Shown here: in pieces, positions 11,870 to 24,197 of the stretch
Numbering within the stretch: the first letter of the stretch is position 1
Layout: each line of letters opens with the position of its first letter
Assembly: GCA_022497155.1 (NCBI GenBank)
Contig: MU385719.1
Location: 496,001-560,000, forward strand
DNA from: Whalleya microplaca
Taxonomy: Eukaryota; Ascomycota; Sordariomycetes; Xylariales; Xylariaceae
DNA: 64,000 nucleotides
Direction of reading: 5' to 3'
Program-made: the position numbers and the translations under genes
The notes under the pieces: model-generated
What the model was told of the DNA's origin: nothing
The model's database searches: none
What the model saw: the letters and a program-made list of their open reading frames with translations, nothing else

Positions 11870-13471
11870 ATGCCTCTAGACTATAGCAAGTGGGTAAGTA
11901 ACAACTGTTTGTTCCGAATGAATACCTCGAATGCCTGAGTTCCCGCCAACTAACTGACGTCTACCTTTTGTTTTTCTAGGATAATCTGGAGCTCAGCGAC
12001 GACTCCGATATCGAGGTCCATCCCAACGTTGACAAGCGCTCCTTCATTCGCGCCAAGCAGAACCAGATCCATGCCGAACGCCAGCAGCGTAAATTACAGA
12101 TTGAGACGCTGAAATACGAACGTCAGATCAACGATGACTTGATGAAGCGCATATCAGGGCTCCTCAACGCCCTCAAATCTCATGCCGCCGAGGCAGAGAC
12201 TCGGAACCCTGCAGAAGTCGCTTTCCAAGCTGTCATGGAGTCTGCCGGGAACCCAGAAGACGACAAGCCGCCAACTCGACCCGAGGGTGTTCATGCCCAA
12301 GTAGAGCAGCCACCATCCTACACGAAAATGATGGCGACACTGTTGGACCAGGTGAACAAGGCGCTCGATGAGAAGAAACCAGAAAACCGCTACACTGCTA
12401 TGGTCGACGAAATCGGCGACCACCTGAGCAAGGTACAGGATCTGCAGAAGCAACTGTTCGTGAAGCTAGCAGAGCTGGAGAAGGAGGAAAGTAAGAAGAT
12501 CACAAGCGAGGGTATCCATACAGGATTCGATAGCTCATTTGTCGCCAAGTCAACACCGTCGACGTCTGGAGCGAATAAGACTGATGAGAGCAAGGTTGAG
12601 CTTTTGAATCCTAACTTCTCTACGTCTAAACCGGACGAAACCAAAACATCACCAAAGACAGCTACAGACGAAGATGACGATGGTGAGATCGAAGCTTCGG
12701 CAGATGGGCGAAAATTCGCCAACATCAAGGCCGACAATTATCGAGAAAGCAACTCTTTCATCGGGGCACATCCACATATTCTGTCGGAGAAGGAAACCGA
12801 TGGTATTCTCGTTATGGCATTCGATGCACAGCTCGACGGCAAGGAAAACTTTGCACGACAGTGTGTCCACCAAGCGCTGCTCCTGCAGTACTGTCGCGCA
12901 CTGGGCAAGGATGGTGTCGCTATGTTCTTCAAGCGCATCACCACCAAAGGACACCAAGCGCAGGCCGTCTTCTACAAGGACGTCCAGGACACGTATTACA
13001 GGATAAAAAACCGAGCGGCGGAGATCAATGCCCAGCGGGCGGCCGAAGGTGGGTCTGGCGAGGGGGTGGAGCAGATCCAGCTGCACGCCGTCGAGCCGGG
13101 CACGGAGATCAAAATCAGGATCCCGCCTGAGAATAGCGAAGACGAGGGCGAGAAGAAAGGACGCCAGATCTTCGAGGCATTCACGCCCGAGATGCGAAAG
13201 GCGTTGGAAACCGGAAGCCTAGATAAGGTCAACGAGGTGTTTGGCAAGATGAAGGTCGAGGATGCCGAGGAAGTAGTCGGGCTCCTAAGCGAAGTAAGTT
13301 CACCTACGATATGTCGAGGCGTGAGCGCACGGGTTGCTAACAGGTCCGCAGGCTGGCATCTTGAGCTTGGAGGAGCAGATAATAGACGCTACTACGGACG
13401 AGGGTAAAAAGCACCTCAAGGAAATGGAGGAACAAGCTGCTTTGGAGTCGTACGCAGACGATCCCGAGTGA
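11870..13471 (+). CDS. CDC37: Hsp90 co-chaperone Cdc37
   Basis: Cdc37 delivers protein kinases to Hsp90 in the cytosol. Exons are 11870-11893, 11980-13293 and 13352-13471, giving 485 residues. The N terminus MPLDYSKWDNLELSDDSDIE is the near-invariant Cdc37 signature. Ser14, in an acidic context, is the casein kinase 2 site needed for kinase-client binding in characterised homologs. A coiled coil follows (IRAKQNQIHAERQQRK), then the Hsp90-binding middle domain (about 250-420) and a short C-terminal domain ending in an acidic stretch. The first exon encodes only eight residues. At the last intron two acceptors are close together; the one at 13349-13351 gives the conserved continuation LLSEAGILSLEEQI, so it was chosen. 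The identification is secure. Confidence 0.96.
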
Positions 13472-16400
13472 TTGCTGTCTCTATTTTTATTTTCTTTTGG
13501 TTATATAGTGCCGTGGTAGGTCTCTGATTAATATGGTTAAAAAGATAATAACGGAGACATCCTCAACCTCACCAACTCAGCAAAACCGATCCTGCAGTGA
13601 TGAACGGAAAGATGCGCGGGCATAATCCATTCCCTAGTATTAAAATCAGAAGGCATGTCAAAGAGATATCTATAATACTATACGACAGGTTTCTGAAAGT
13701 TTCCGTTAAACCTTGCACAGTATTTGATATATACCCAGTCTGATACTGATATTCCGTCTCGATTTTCTGTCGCATGAATTATTGACGCTTTGGTACTGAA
13801 AGATGTCTGGCTCCTTACTCCAATTCTTAAACGAGACATGTCCCTTGATGGATAGAGTTGTCGTCACAACAAATAAAATCGCTCATTTGTAAAATGACTC
13901 CTCGCGAATGAAAGGCAGCAGCAGCGCTTTCCCCTCCAAAGCACCCTTGACGAGATGTCACATGCACGGTTCTCCAGGTGGTGGTGAGTAAATACATAGG
14001 TGCTCACATCTCCAAATGGGCTTTCCTCTGTGTGGACAGATGATCATGAAGCCAGGATACGCTCATCCCTCCTTCAACTGATTGAAACTGATTGGATAAA
14101 TGCAAGACGTCTCAGCTCCGAGTGTCGCCTCGAGCCAGTCAAAGAGAAATACGGTGTAAGACGTTGATGTTAGGTGAGGACCCTGGAACTTTAGTTGGCA
14201 AAGGAATGAGTGAACCAGGCAGAAGCTTGACAATAGAAGGTGGACAGTCACCTCTTCGAAAGAATCCCAGTCTTTTTCATCAGCGAATCAGAAAGCACCC
14301 ATGTCATTGATCGAATCTTCAGTGGCGTTGGTTTCACCGACTTCCAGGAGTCGAGGAGCGGCCCTGGAGCCGCCATCGCTTGCAGCAACGTCGTTGTTAC
14401 CTGGTAGTGTGCTTAGGCAGACTGAGGCGTAGCATTTCGCCTTAGATTTTGAAATTGTAACACCCACCCAATACACTCAATGCACATAGGGGCCTTATCA
14501 ATTACCTACGTACAATTGGATAGTTGACAAGACCCTTGTGGAACCTACGTACCGCTACATGTACGCATAGGGGTTGAGCGGCTCATATCCGTGAGCGGCT
14601 CAGAGAAATGAGTCGCTTCCACCTTTTGAGCAGCAAATTGCCGCTTACATTTACTTCAGCGATACGGTTGTGAGACGTTTCATCAAAGCAACGTTCTGTC
14701 ATTTATAAGCCACTTCTCTTATATTCACGTTGAAAGAAACTGAGCCCCAACCTTTCCCCTCAACTATCTCAGCCGCTTACTCTTGTAAGCGGCAAATTTG
14801 CAGCAAATACACCACTCCCAGAATTTCCAATGCATGTAATAATTGATTAACTTGGCCGTCACTGTTTTGGTCCGTAATATAGAGGTTAACTTTACTTGGT
14901 TAACATGTCGTAATAGGTAGTATCGCTCCAACTCGACTTTCATTACGATTATATAACATGAAGCGCATCGTTTAGCATATTTATAAAAAAGCTTGCTTAT
15001 ATCTAGTTGTTTGGAGCTGTGTTTATAGATATTATAAATTATTTTCAATATTGCTCTTTAGCCAGAGTCGATCAATAAAGCATAACTGAATTGTAATGGT
15101 AGGGTTACCACAATAGGAAGCAACGAGAATACGCAGATACGCCTAGGTTCTCTATAAGTTCTTACAATGAATCCCCTTTCTCTGGAGCAGATTAAGCCAT
15201 TTAATCTATTTAGTTCCTTGACAACACCTCGCTCAAGGTCATTTATAAGAGTCGAAGTATTGTTTGCCAGTTAAAGTTCGAGCTAGTTCGTAGGAGACTC
15301 AACGTCACTACACGAGAGGCGACTGGGATATAGAGATTGATCTGGCTAATGCACGATTGTTTTTACAGGCACTAACTTCAAAGAGCGCTTTCCCCTCCTT
15401 CCTTACAGATTTCAATATATTTTATAGCTGTTATTAAATGACCTGTGGGTGCATGTAACTTAGAAAGTGTACATTCTCCAAGAAACAACCTTCGCTTCAA
15501 CCAAGTTTGTGAAAAGTTTGATTTCTACTTCAGCGTTGCTAACGTTGAATACCACATCTACTATTCCCTACCAAATATTAGAATCGCGTAAAGTATTGAA
15601 TTCTAGGATTTAGTGGACTCAACAAAGGAGAATTACCTGTAACCACAAAACAGGGACATCTAATATAAGGCAATCGTTCGTACAAACCACCTCGGCCAAT
15701 AGCTGTTATAACCGCCATGCAGATCCTCCATTTGCCATCACCCCCGCTGTAATTTTCTTCGATCGTCCTAGTCCAGAAGGCCAATGTCTGTTTATCGACG
15801 TTCTTGCTGTGGCCAATGTCTATCAAAAGCTGGCAGTGTGAGTCGCCGGGTTCGAAGTCAGGGACAGGATCGGAGTTACCGACGAGGGAAAGGATACCAA
15901 AGCAAGCTACTCGTCCATCTCGGCACCCTAGGTTACGGCTCCTCGGAGACTCGGAGTCTATTTATGAGCTAATGAAAATTATGCGTTGAACCTATAAGCC
16001 CTTGGTGTCCATGTCCAAGAGGTTTAACTGCAAGGAGGTATATAGCTCCTCCGAAAGCCATATTCTTAAATCGTAATATATCTTCGGGTTATTTTTATTT
16101 GAAAAGTAAACTATACAACCGGCATTTAAAATATATTGTAGAAAAAAAAGGGAAAAAAAGTATGATAAAAAAGCCCGATAGCCAAATAACTAATCATCAA
16201 GTCATTTTGTATACCTAGGGCATTATACTTTATGATTCTTTCTTGTTTCCTTTATATCCCTTTTCACTTAATGGCACTGGGTAGACAGTTTATATGCTTA
16301 GAAATATACATATATTAATATTACGATACAACCTTAGTAGTGTGCCTGCTTATTTCCTCATGTTCATATTTTGAATCACTAAACAATATTAGTTTATGGC

Positions 16401-18385
16401 CCCTTAGAGTAGCGCCCTTATTCTAAAGCTTTACTTAGTTAAGCCACGTGTATCTTTGATTTTCTGTTCCCTAGCCCTCGTGATTAATTTGACCTCTCGC
16501 GGCATGATTAAATGGTGTATCTGAAGATACCGCACATTGATTATATGCGCTAGTTATCTATAGAATAGTTAAGTGAAATGTTCGTTCCCCATACAATGTT
16601 ACACGCCGGTTGGGCAAAGTGGATCAATCTGGGGCTAATCCGGGGACGGCGTTAGCTGTTTTAGGGTCCGTAATGCAGATCTAGTTGTTGGATTTGACTT
16701 CACTACCAAGTTCCTCTCGTAGAATCACTGTTGCCTAAACCTAAGGTCCCTAGATACTGAGAGCGAATCCCGCACTATTTAATTTATACAGGGCAAACAA
16801 TGATGGGACTTCCCTGTAGCCACTCACGCCCTTCTGATAAGCCGACAAGGTTGTGTAATTGAAGAAAGTACCAATTATAACTTTTAGGGTTAAACTACTT
16901 CTTGTAAGATTATATCAAACCCAACTGACTCTAAGATACCATTTCAAATACTTCAAAAATGAAGGCTTTTAGCCATAAACTCGTTAGCCCTGTATTGATA
17001 TCCTCTCTTCTAAGTCCACCTCATCTTAATGCTCCCTGATGTAAGTCTGTGACAGGTGTGGTAACATCAGAGTGTTTAAGCCCCTTATATTTCTGCTTAG
17101 TTCCTAGACTATGAAGAGCAGCTGCCACTATTATCATAACGAGGATCCTGTGACGGGCAAATGTGTCACACGGCTATTGGAGCCAAGACCTGTTAGAAGC
17201 TATACGAGATGCAGAAATGCTGCACGAGTATATATATTAGGTGCTGATAGATGTTATTCGATACTGTTGGAATGCATGACTGCCTAACAAAAGGTATAAT
17301 CACCAGACAGCGGCTACGTCGGCAACAGATAAGATACGTACCAGGAATACGTACTGCGGCAGCAGGTCTATAAAGACCTGTCGCCGACCCTTAGACTCAG
17401 ATTGAAACTTAGAACCATAAGCACCCTCAGAGGCCCTAGAGAATTATTAGCTGAATTGATATATTCCAAGCCCTGATTACAGCCCTTGTCACAAAATGCG
17501 TATAGCGGGCGCTGCTAAGGCAAAGCTCGATACTGCGTATTACTAACGATAAAGAGGAAAAGGAGGAAGAAAAGGAATCCAAGTACAATACAAGAGTCAG
17601 TAGGTATCGGCTACTAGTGTACACACGGGCGCGCTGCTGGCCCGTAGCGCCAACGAAGCTCACGATCGGAGCTCAAGCAGCTAATTTAACTGAATACATC
17701 AACAGGCTCTAGTCCTGTAACAGATACATTGATTTCGCCTGGAATCAAGATAAATACCGGTGCGGGGGGCTGTGTTAATGTATATCAGCCGGTAGAGATG
17801 GAATGTTTCACCATGTTAGTATTTTTAAATAGTATGGAAGGCGAAAACTCGTAAGCTGCAACTTAGCTAGAAAGGGCGACGATTGTACCAAACCCCCAAA
17901 TAATGACTAGATAACCAAGTGCCATATGTAAATTAAAAAGGGAAATCAAGTCATGTAATTCGAAAAGTAGGTTCTACGTCAAGGTTGATTCAAACACCTC
18001 GGTCTAAGTCAACAATGCTTTTTTTATTCACTTGGAATGGGTTGGGCCATGACATTATGTAACCTAACAGATAATCCAGAAGTTCAGATACCATGTGATT
18101 GTATTAGCCTTGGGTACTAATGGATATACAGCTCGTGCAGGAATCATATTCTAATGTTGTAGAGGATTATGTATTCACTATGTAAGCAAAGACTTAAACT
18201 ACAGGGTACTAAGACCCACCAGGTACTGAAGTAAAATAAAGAGCATGTGAGGCTCAATGCAGTACCATGGTCGCGTTACCTAGCAATTGCTACATCTCAA
18301 AAAAGGAGGCTTTGTAGGAGGAGTGGGATGAAGGAGGTCGGGGTCCTACAACGGAAAATACTTTGTGATGGGAGTCTCAGGAAGT
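13472..18385. other. Gene-poor AT-rich region
   Basis: Nearly 5 kb with only short, stop-broken frames. By eye, 14700-18300 is AT-rich. The one coding-like patch is the hydrolase-like relic on the minus strand at 15578-15934, listed separately. Near 17500-17660 there is a GA-rich stretch inside a short minus frame, with no family match. No tRNA or terminal inverted repeats of a transposon were recognised. Confidence 0.5.
15578..15934 (-). pseudogene. Possible alpha/beta-hydrolase C-terminal relic
   Basis: On the minus strand one frame is open for about 119 codons with no clear start. It includes the segment YERLPYIRCPCFVVTGNSP followed by LLSP. This resembles the strand and acid-loop region (I-x-CP-x-LVVTGD-x-DP) before the catalytic acid of alpha/beta hydrolases. 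The expected Asp of the VTGDxDP consensus reads as Asn and then Ser here. No N-terminal GxSxG nucleophile elbow was seen upstream, and the block lies in AT-rich, stop-filled DNA. I read it as the remnant of a decayed hydrolase gene. It could also be an unrecognised exon of a live gene or chance similarity. Confidence 0.3.
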
Positions 18386-18613
18386 TTAATCCCTGCGGAT
18401 CGCTCTTTTAATGATGGGACAGTTCTGGCAACGATCCTTGCCGCAGCGCATACAGAAATATTCCCCCCATACTATCATTTGGTTCCCACATTGACAACAA
18501 TTCCAGTAGTATAAGTATCGGACATCCGAGTCCTTCCGCGGCGGCAGCATTCGAATGTTTTGGAACATCGGTGGGTCAGTTGATAGATTAGTAACGATAG
18601 GTTTACCTGGCAT
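18386..18613 (-). CDS. Small zinc-ribbon protein, 75 aa
   Basis: This unspliced ORF encodes 75 residues. The second half has four cysteine pairs in order: WNCCQCG, then YFCMRC, then DRCQNC. The spacing resembles two zinc knuckles of a zinc ribbon. Short fungal proteins with a W-x-CCQCG opening are common in Sordariomycetes and are of unknown function. The first 40 residues are polar and featureless. The ORF sits alone in gene-poor DNA, which makes a chance ORF or a gene remnant possible. The density and pairing of the cysteines argue against chance. No function is proposed beyond metal binding. Confidence 0.5.
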   Translation of the reverse strand: MPGKPIVTNLSTDPPMFQNIRMLPPRKDSDVRYLYYWNCCQCGNQMIVWGEYFCMRCGKDRCQNCPIIKRAIRRD

Positions 18614-21486
18614 GATTCAGCGGTTAGTGTTCGGTTGATAGATTGCTCTTGTCAATGCCTCTACAGTAATGTTTCTATAATTGTTGGATTGAAGGAAGAA
18701 GAGTAGAAGTCGAAGAAGCCATATATATAGAAAACTAGTTTCGGTCAAACAGATTATACAGTAAGACATGTGGTTGATCAATAGCCGAGTCTGAGAGTCC
18801 TCTTGAATATTCATGTTGAAGAACTGTTCTATACATCAAAACAACGAAGCTGATGAAGAACACTCTGACACCAAAGTAGCCAAATAATCAAATGATAGAC
18901 AATGAACATGTATACCTTTAACAGCTCGGAAATAAACCCAAGGTTTATTTGTATAAAAGGCGAGACTAGTCTTAATTCAGTATTTCTTTATGTCCCGTAA
19001 AGACCACATAATACAATGTCTAGATTTTCTACGGCATCACCATACACCATATACCTCCAAGTTTACAATATGGCCAAGGAACCGATTTATAACTTAAATT
19101 AGATACTAGAAACCATAAGGTGTAATACAAAAAGTCCTGTATCTATGAGGATAGATAAGCAAGCATCAGACGGCAGGCTTCGGAGTGGAAGTTTGCTTGT
19201 AAGGAGAGCCTTTATCGTATTCAACACCACCACCATATTATCGCGGGATATATCAGGCGTTATTGCTGACACAGCGCAGCAATAATGGCGGAGTTCTTGC
19301 GACACATATACATTAGTTTTGCAAGTCGCCAAAACTATATGATGTAGCAAATATGCCGTCCAGTTCATTCTGGATTCAAGTAATTAAATATGATACCGTT
19401 TCCCGACAAGGATATTTCCACGAAACATCAATGACCGGTGGTTTTGGGATTGCCATTATTGTATTTGGTATAGATGATAATACGATGCTCTTCATATACA
19501 TTTGCTGTGTAGTTTATGACCGTTTGGAGTACCAATAAATGCGTTCCACGAGAATTATTAGACTATTCGACATTTTGTTATATCGAGAAGCTTGCAGCAG
19601 AACTGCAAGCGTAATATCGTGCGTACAGATCGAATGCATCTTGGAATTTGTGCTCTACATAAATGGCGAGTTCTTCAGAAGGCAAGCCCTCCGGAGTCGG
19701 GATCCGTTTCCAGCCTCGGAAACCCCGACACGTCCTCCGATCCCGAGAGATAATACCTATTACAGGCGATAATGTATGCCACAGGTACAGATTCGAGGTT
19801 CCACCTTCCATTTTCATTGGACTCGCCCGGTCTTGGGCTATGCTGCTTCAGATAGTCGTCTCATGTATAGCGATAAGTTGCCTACTAGAGTAATATATGA
19901 TCGAAACCCCTAGATTACGAGATCGGGTTGTATCCGTTGAGGCTTGGCCGGGAAGTTGGGATCCCCCCATTGAAAAACTACAATACTACGAATTTTTGAA
20001 GCCGATTTCTGTTAGGATTGGGAAGAGGCTATACCTTAGTAAAACAGCAAGAAATCATGTAGATCCTACCCGTAATCCTACCTGTTTGAGAATTGTGTAA
20101 CCGTGTAGATACTCTCTCACTTTGTAGAATTTGTTGAATATCAATTTGGTACCGCATAACCTGCACCGTTTCCAGCTTACACACAGACAATTAATTCATG
20201 ACTGGGTTAGGTAAAGCATGCTGGCATGTTGCACAGCTTGACGCCTATCTCATTTGAGAATATAAGAGAAAGGGCGTTGATTGGCGTTCAAGTTGCAGGC
20301 GCACGTACTGATTTTCGGGATAGACACTTGGTGAACAGTGGGCTTGTAACAGCTCAATCCACTACGTTTTAATATATAGGGAGCGGCAGAGGCATGGAAG
20401 CGTTACTATGGATCGGAAGAACAAAGGGCCAAGTATTCTAACTGCATGGGGATCTTTCGAAGTTTATGCTGAGAGGCTGAGAGGCTGGCATTTTTTCTTT
20501 CTTTTTCCTTTACTTAACAGTTTTGCATTGACAGCATACGTCACTTTCTACGTGGGCAGCTTAAGGAGGTTAGCACACGGTATTTGTTGGCTGGGCCCTG
20601 AAGATCTTATGCAGGCTGCACGGAATGCCAAAAATAGGACAGGGGTTGAGCGCTAACAATTTTGTACGATATAATGGCGCCAGTGCTGTTAGTGTCACTA
20701 GATAGTGATGTCTTGCTTAGTGGCGGAGAATGCTTCGTATAACAGGAGGTTGAGGCGGACACGAAGGTCTCGCCGGCCACCAAACCTGCTTTTTTTCATG
20801 TTGGCCGACAAATCGTCAGGCCTCCCAATTCCATGTCACACGCTACATCTAACAGCCAAAATCTTCAGCCTCCCTGAATAGACATGTACATGTACAATTC
20901 TACTATGAGTTCACTGCTTACCTACTATTAGGTAAAACCAGACTCAATTGCCTAGTAAGCTGAGAGCGCATGCGTACACCAATATAGTTTCAAATGATCT
21001 TTCATAAAGCCCATAGCGTCAGGAATACCAAGCTAAAGCAAAGCTCTCAGAAGTCTCAGAGTTCAGTAATTGTGGCCGCGTAACTCAAACCAAGCAGTCC
21101 TGCGCGGCCTTAGTCGTTTCAAGTTAGTAAGAGGCTTACGACGGTCTTTGGAGGCGCAGTCGATCGGATGCCGAAGAACTCCACAAAACAACCGACCACT
21201 CATGTTATTCAGGGTCCTGACCAACTTCATAAGGAGGTGGTGCGGGTAGCGGCTAATCGCGTAGTATTGCCTCTTGTCAGGACGATGGTTGGTATCAGTG
21301 TCTGGACTTTGTTAGCTCCTGAACCTTGTCTAAATGTCGAAACGTACTTAAAGATCATGCACCCTTTTACCACGGGCGAGGTAGGTTCATATTATAACAT
21401 TTTCCTCTGTGGCGAGTCCATTTCTTTACTATATACCGGAAGACCATAGTAATAGTCTTCCGTTTCTACCAATACCTGTGCTCAAT
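18614..21486. other. Gene-poor region before the PLC-like gene
   Basis: About 2.9 kb with several ORFs of 60-95 codons on both strands, none with a family I recognise. The minus frame 19578-19817 has a Trp/Arg/Pro-rich segment that looks protein-like (RGFRGWKRIPTPEGLP) but no supporting neighbour exon. The last few hundred bases must contain the promoter of the gene starting at 21487. Confidence 0.4.
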
Positions 21487-22608
21487 ATGATTCCTTCGTT
21501 ATGTACAGTCCTGACGGCCGTTGTTGCTCTGTCAGGAACAGTCCTTTCACTACCCCAAGCCGGCGCAAGTAGCTCTGTTACAGCATCTGCCGCTACGTCC
21601 AGCTCCAGCTCGACATCGACCACAGCTTGCAATAATTCTCCTAGCTTATGCAGTCGCTCTTATAGCGATGTAACTCACATGGGCGCCCACGATTCAGCTT
21701 TCCTCCGCGATGCCACAACAGGCAACTCCATAGCGGGAAACCAGTTCTTCAACGCAACGGTTGCACTAGATGCAGGCATTCGCCTGCTTCAAGCCCAGGT
21801 ACACGACAAGGACGGCGCCATCGAACTGTGTCATACTTCCTGCGACCTCCTCGACGCCGGCACGCTTCAGAGCTGGCTAGGAACGATCAAGACTTGGATG
21901 GACAGCAACCCGAACGAAGTAGTAACGCTCCTCATCGTCAACTCGGACAATAAGGACGTAGCGGATTTCGGCACGGTCTTCAGCGGTTCCGGAATCTCTA
22001 AATACGGATACACGAAGTCGTCGAGCAGCAGCTGGCCGACGCTCCAGGAGATGATCACGGCGAACACGAGACTGGTGACCTTCATCGCCTCGATCACGGC
22101 CAGCGACTCGTACCCCTACCTGCTCTCAGAATTCGACCACGTCTTCGAGACGTCGTACGAGGTGACGTCGCTCTCGGGCTTTAACTGCACACTGGACCGC
22201 CCGACGTCGCAGAGCTCGGCCGGCGCGGCCATCTCGGCGGGCCTCCTGCCGCTCATGAACCACTTCGCGTACACGTCGCTGCTCTCGTCGATCCAGATCC
22301 CGGACGTCGACGACATCGACACGACGAACAGCCCCTCGACGACGACGACGGGGGCCCTGGGCCTGCACGCCAAGAACTGCAACTCCCAGTGGGGCGTCAA
22401 CCCGACGTTCGTGCTCGTCGACTTCTTCAACAAGGGCCCTGCCTTGGACACTGCCGATTCCCTAAACGGCATCTCGGCCACCGGTCGGTCGACTGCGGCG
22501 CTGACGGCCACGGTGACCGTGTCTGATGGCAATGAGCTGAAACAGCACAGCTTGTTGAGTACGGGGTCTATGGTCGCCTTTGTAGCGGCCGTTTTGTTCC
22601 TCGTTTAA
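21487..22608 (+). CDS. Secreted, probably GPI-anchored PLC-like phosphodiesterase
   Basis: This unspliced gene encodes 373 residues. An N-terminal signal peptide (about 1-20, hydrophobic core after [11 protein letters not shown]) is followed by a Ser/Thr-rich linker and then a PI-PLC X-like TIM-barrel domain. The segment [11 protein letters not shown] carries the histidine typical of the active site, and [11 protein letters not shown] and [12 protein letters not shown] match the second part of the fungal PLC-like phosphodiesterase family. No calcium-dependent C2 domain is present. The C terminus ends in a hydrophobic stretch ([14 protein letters not shown]) after a Ser/Gly region, the pattern of a GPI-attachment signal, so the enzyme is probably at the cell surface. 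The substrate is unknown. The third-base GC of the coding region is visibly higher than the flanks. An upstream in-frame extension to 21409 exists, but the ATG at 21487 gives the better signal peptide. Confidence 0.85.
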   Translation: MIPSLCTVLTAVVALSGTVLSLPQAGASSSVTASAATSSSSSTSTTACNNSPSLCSRSYSDVTHMGAHDSAFLRDATTGNSIAGNQFFNATVALDAGIRLLQAQVHDKDGAIELCHTSCDLLDAGTLQSWLGTIKTWMDSNPNEVVTLLIVNSDNKDVADFGTVFSGSGISKYGYTKSSSSSWPTLQEMITANTRLVTFIASITASDSYPYLLSEFDHVFETSYEVTSLSGFNCTLDRPTSQSSAGAAISAGLLPLMNHFAYTSLLSSIQIPDVDDIDTTNSPSTTTTGALGLHAKNCNSQWGVNPTFVLVDFFNKGPALDTADSLNGISATGRSTAALTATVTVSDGNELKQHSLLSTGSMVAFVAAVLFLV

Positions 22609-23235
22609 AGGTGGCAATGGGATGGTTTTGCATTTACAGGAAGCACGGACTTTTGACTTAGATATCACGATGTACTACTTATACATAGCGACGGCGTTCA
22701 TGACATTTGGATAGGACTAGCATCCGGCTGGGTTGGGTATGCTCGCATTCAGAATAGAATGCATATCGCATAGGTTGCGTACGATTGATACAGATGATAC
22801 AGACTCAACAAAAGAGTCATGGGACGGCAATTGGATAGAACCAAAAGTTAATTCTCACAATTGAGATGAATCTTACTTAAACTCATTAAACAATTTTGGT
22901 GTTCTCATATTAGTAAACTAAAAGTAATTGTACATGTTTAAAGTAAGTAATAAGGTTATCTTGAAGCTGACACTTCAACGATTTATAGTCGATTGTGGGC
23001 TGATAGTTCATTACATCATTTCCAACTTGCGTACTTTTGAGACTTTCTCAACTTTCCCTCCTGCATCGCGCAACGCTTCTAAGAGCAACACATAGAACTC
23101 ACGAGAGATAAAATCCAAGACAATCCGGAACTCTTTACTTCATAACAATACATACAGCGCATCCACAACCTGTATCGACCTCCATCAGAACCCGCGATCC
23201 GCAACCCCACTACGACCGAGATCGGCATCGTAGCA
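22609..23235. other. Intergenic region
   Basis: About 0.6 kb of AT-rich sequence. It holds the 3' flank of the PLC-like gene and the pyrimidine-rich leader of the UPF0045-like gene. Nothing else was recognised. Confidence 0.4.
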
Positions 23236-23889
23236 ATGGCATACACGCACGTCGCAACGCCGGAGCGGTGCTACGCCGATTTCTGTCTGATCCCCGTGCG
23301 TCTCACCATTCTCACCTCTCCCCGCCTCCCCTCTTCTCACTCCCCTTCTTACTCAGCCCTATTGACTGAGCTAAACCTCACCCCCGCGTGCACAGGTAGG
23401 AACAGGCAATGTCTCCGTCGCCGAGGAAGTGGCTGAGGTGCAGAAGCTGCTTAAGGCGAGCGGGCTGACGTACACGATGCATTCCGCAGGGACGACGGTT
23501 GGTAAGTCTCGTGGCCTTTTCTGCTTCTAGATACATATTTGAATCCCTCTCTCCCCTTGTCGTCGTTTCCTTATGGTGGAGAGGTCCACAGTGTAATTTA
23601 CGAGAACGAATCTGTTAATGAAATGTTTTGTGTCCACGCAGAAGGGTCATGGGATGAAGTGATGAAGGTCATCGGCCAGGCACACAGCGTCGTCCATTCG
23701 AAGGGCGTGGTGAGAGTGCAGTCGTCGATGCGGGTTGGCACAAGGTACGTTTAGGCTTGGGCAGCATACAACTCTGCTTACGGCGAGGATCGTACTGACC
23801 ATAGGTGTGCATTTAGAACGGATAAGAAACAGACGGCAAAGGACAAGGTCAAGCGCGTTGAGGACCTATTGGCTAAGCCGGAGGCGTAG
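23236..23889 (+). CDS. UPF0045 / ECM15-like thiamine-binding-fold protein
   Basis: Four exons (23236-23295, 23396-23501, 23642-23744, 23817-23889) join in phase to give 113 residues, typical of the UPF0045 (MTH1187/YkoF-like) family. Visible family motifs are ADFCLIPVGTG, EVAEVQKLLKASGLTYTMH, SAGTTVEGSWDEVM and a C-terminal RTDKKQTAKDKVKRVE. Family members form ferredoxin-like dimers and tetramers, and some bind thiamine. The yeast homolog Ecm15 has no settled function. Intron 3 has two possible acceptors; the one at 23816 restores the conserved RVGTRTDKK. The gene is split into very small exons, so no single ORF reveals it. Confidence 0.9.
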
Positions 23890-24197
23890 ATTAAGATCAT
23901 CTCGACTGAAGCAAGAATGCCTTAACATGGGAAAGTATCAAAATAGTTGCACAGGTATAAGCAGCTATCATCAGCATGTATAAATGCGTAGAATGCAGTA
24001 TGTCATAGCACCTAACCGAATATCATACATTTTAACCTACCAGCATACACCCAGGGAACGCATTGCCGGTATTCCAAGTACATAGCTCAACTTCGTCATA
24101 TGCATACAGACATCGAGGCGTTTTTTCTATGTCCATCTCGTCCCGTTCCCTCTATACTACTAAAAAGTGAACGATATTATTAAGCGACAGTGGCTGT
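23890..24197. other. Convergent intergenic spacer
   Basis: A 308-base spacer between the 3' ends of the UPF0045-like gene and the CCDC47-like gene. It holds their downstream processing regions. Nothing else was seen. Confidence 0.4.
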
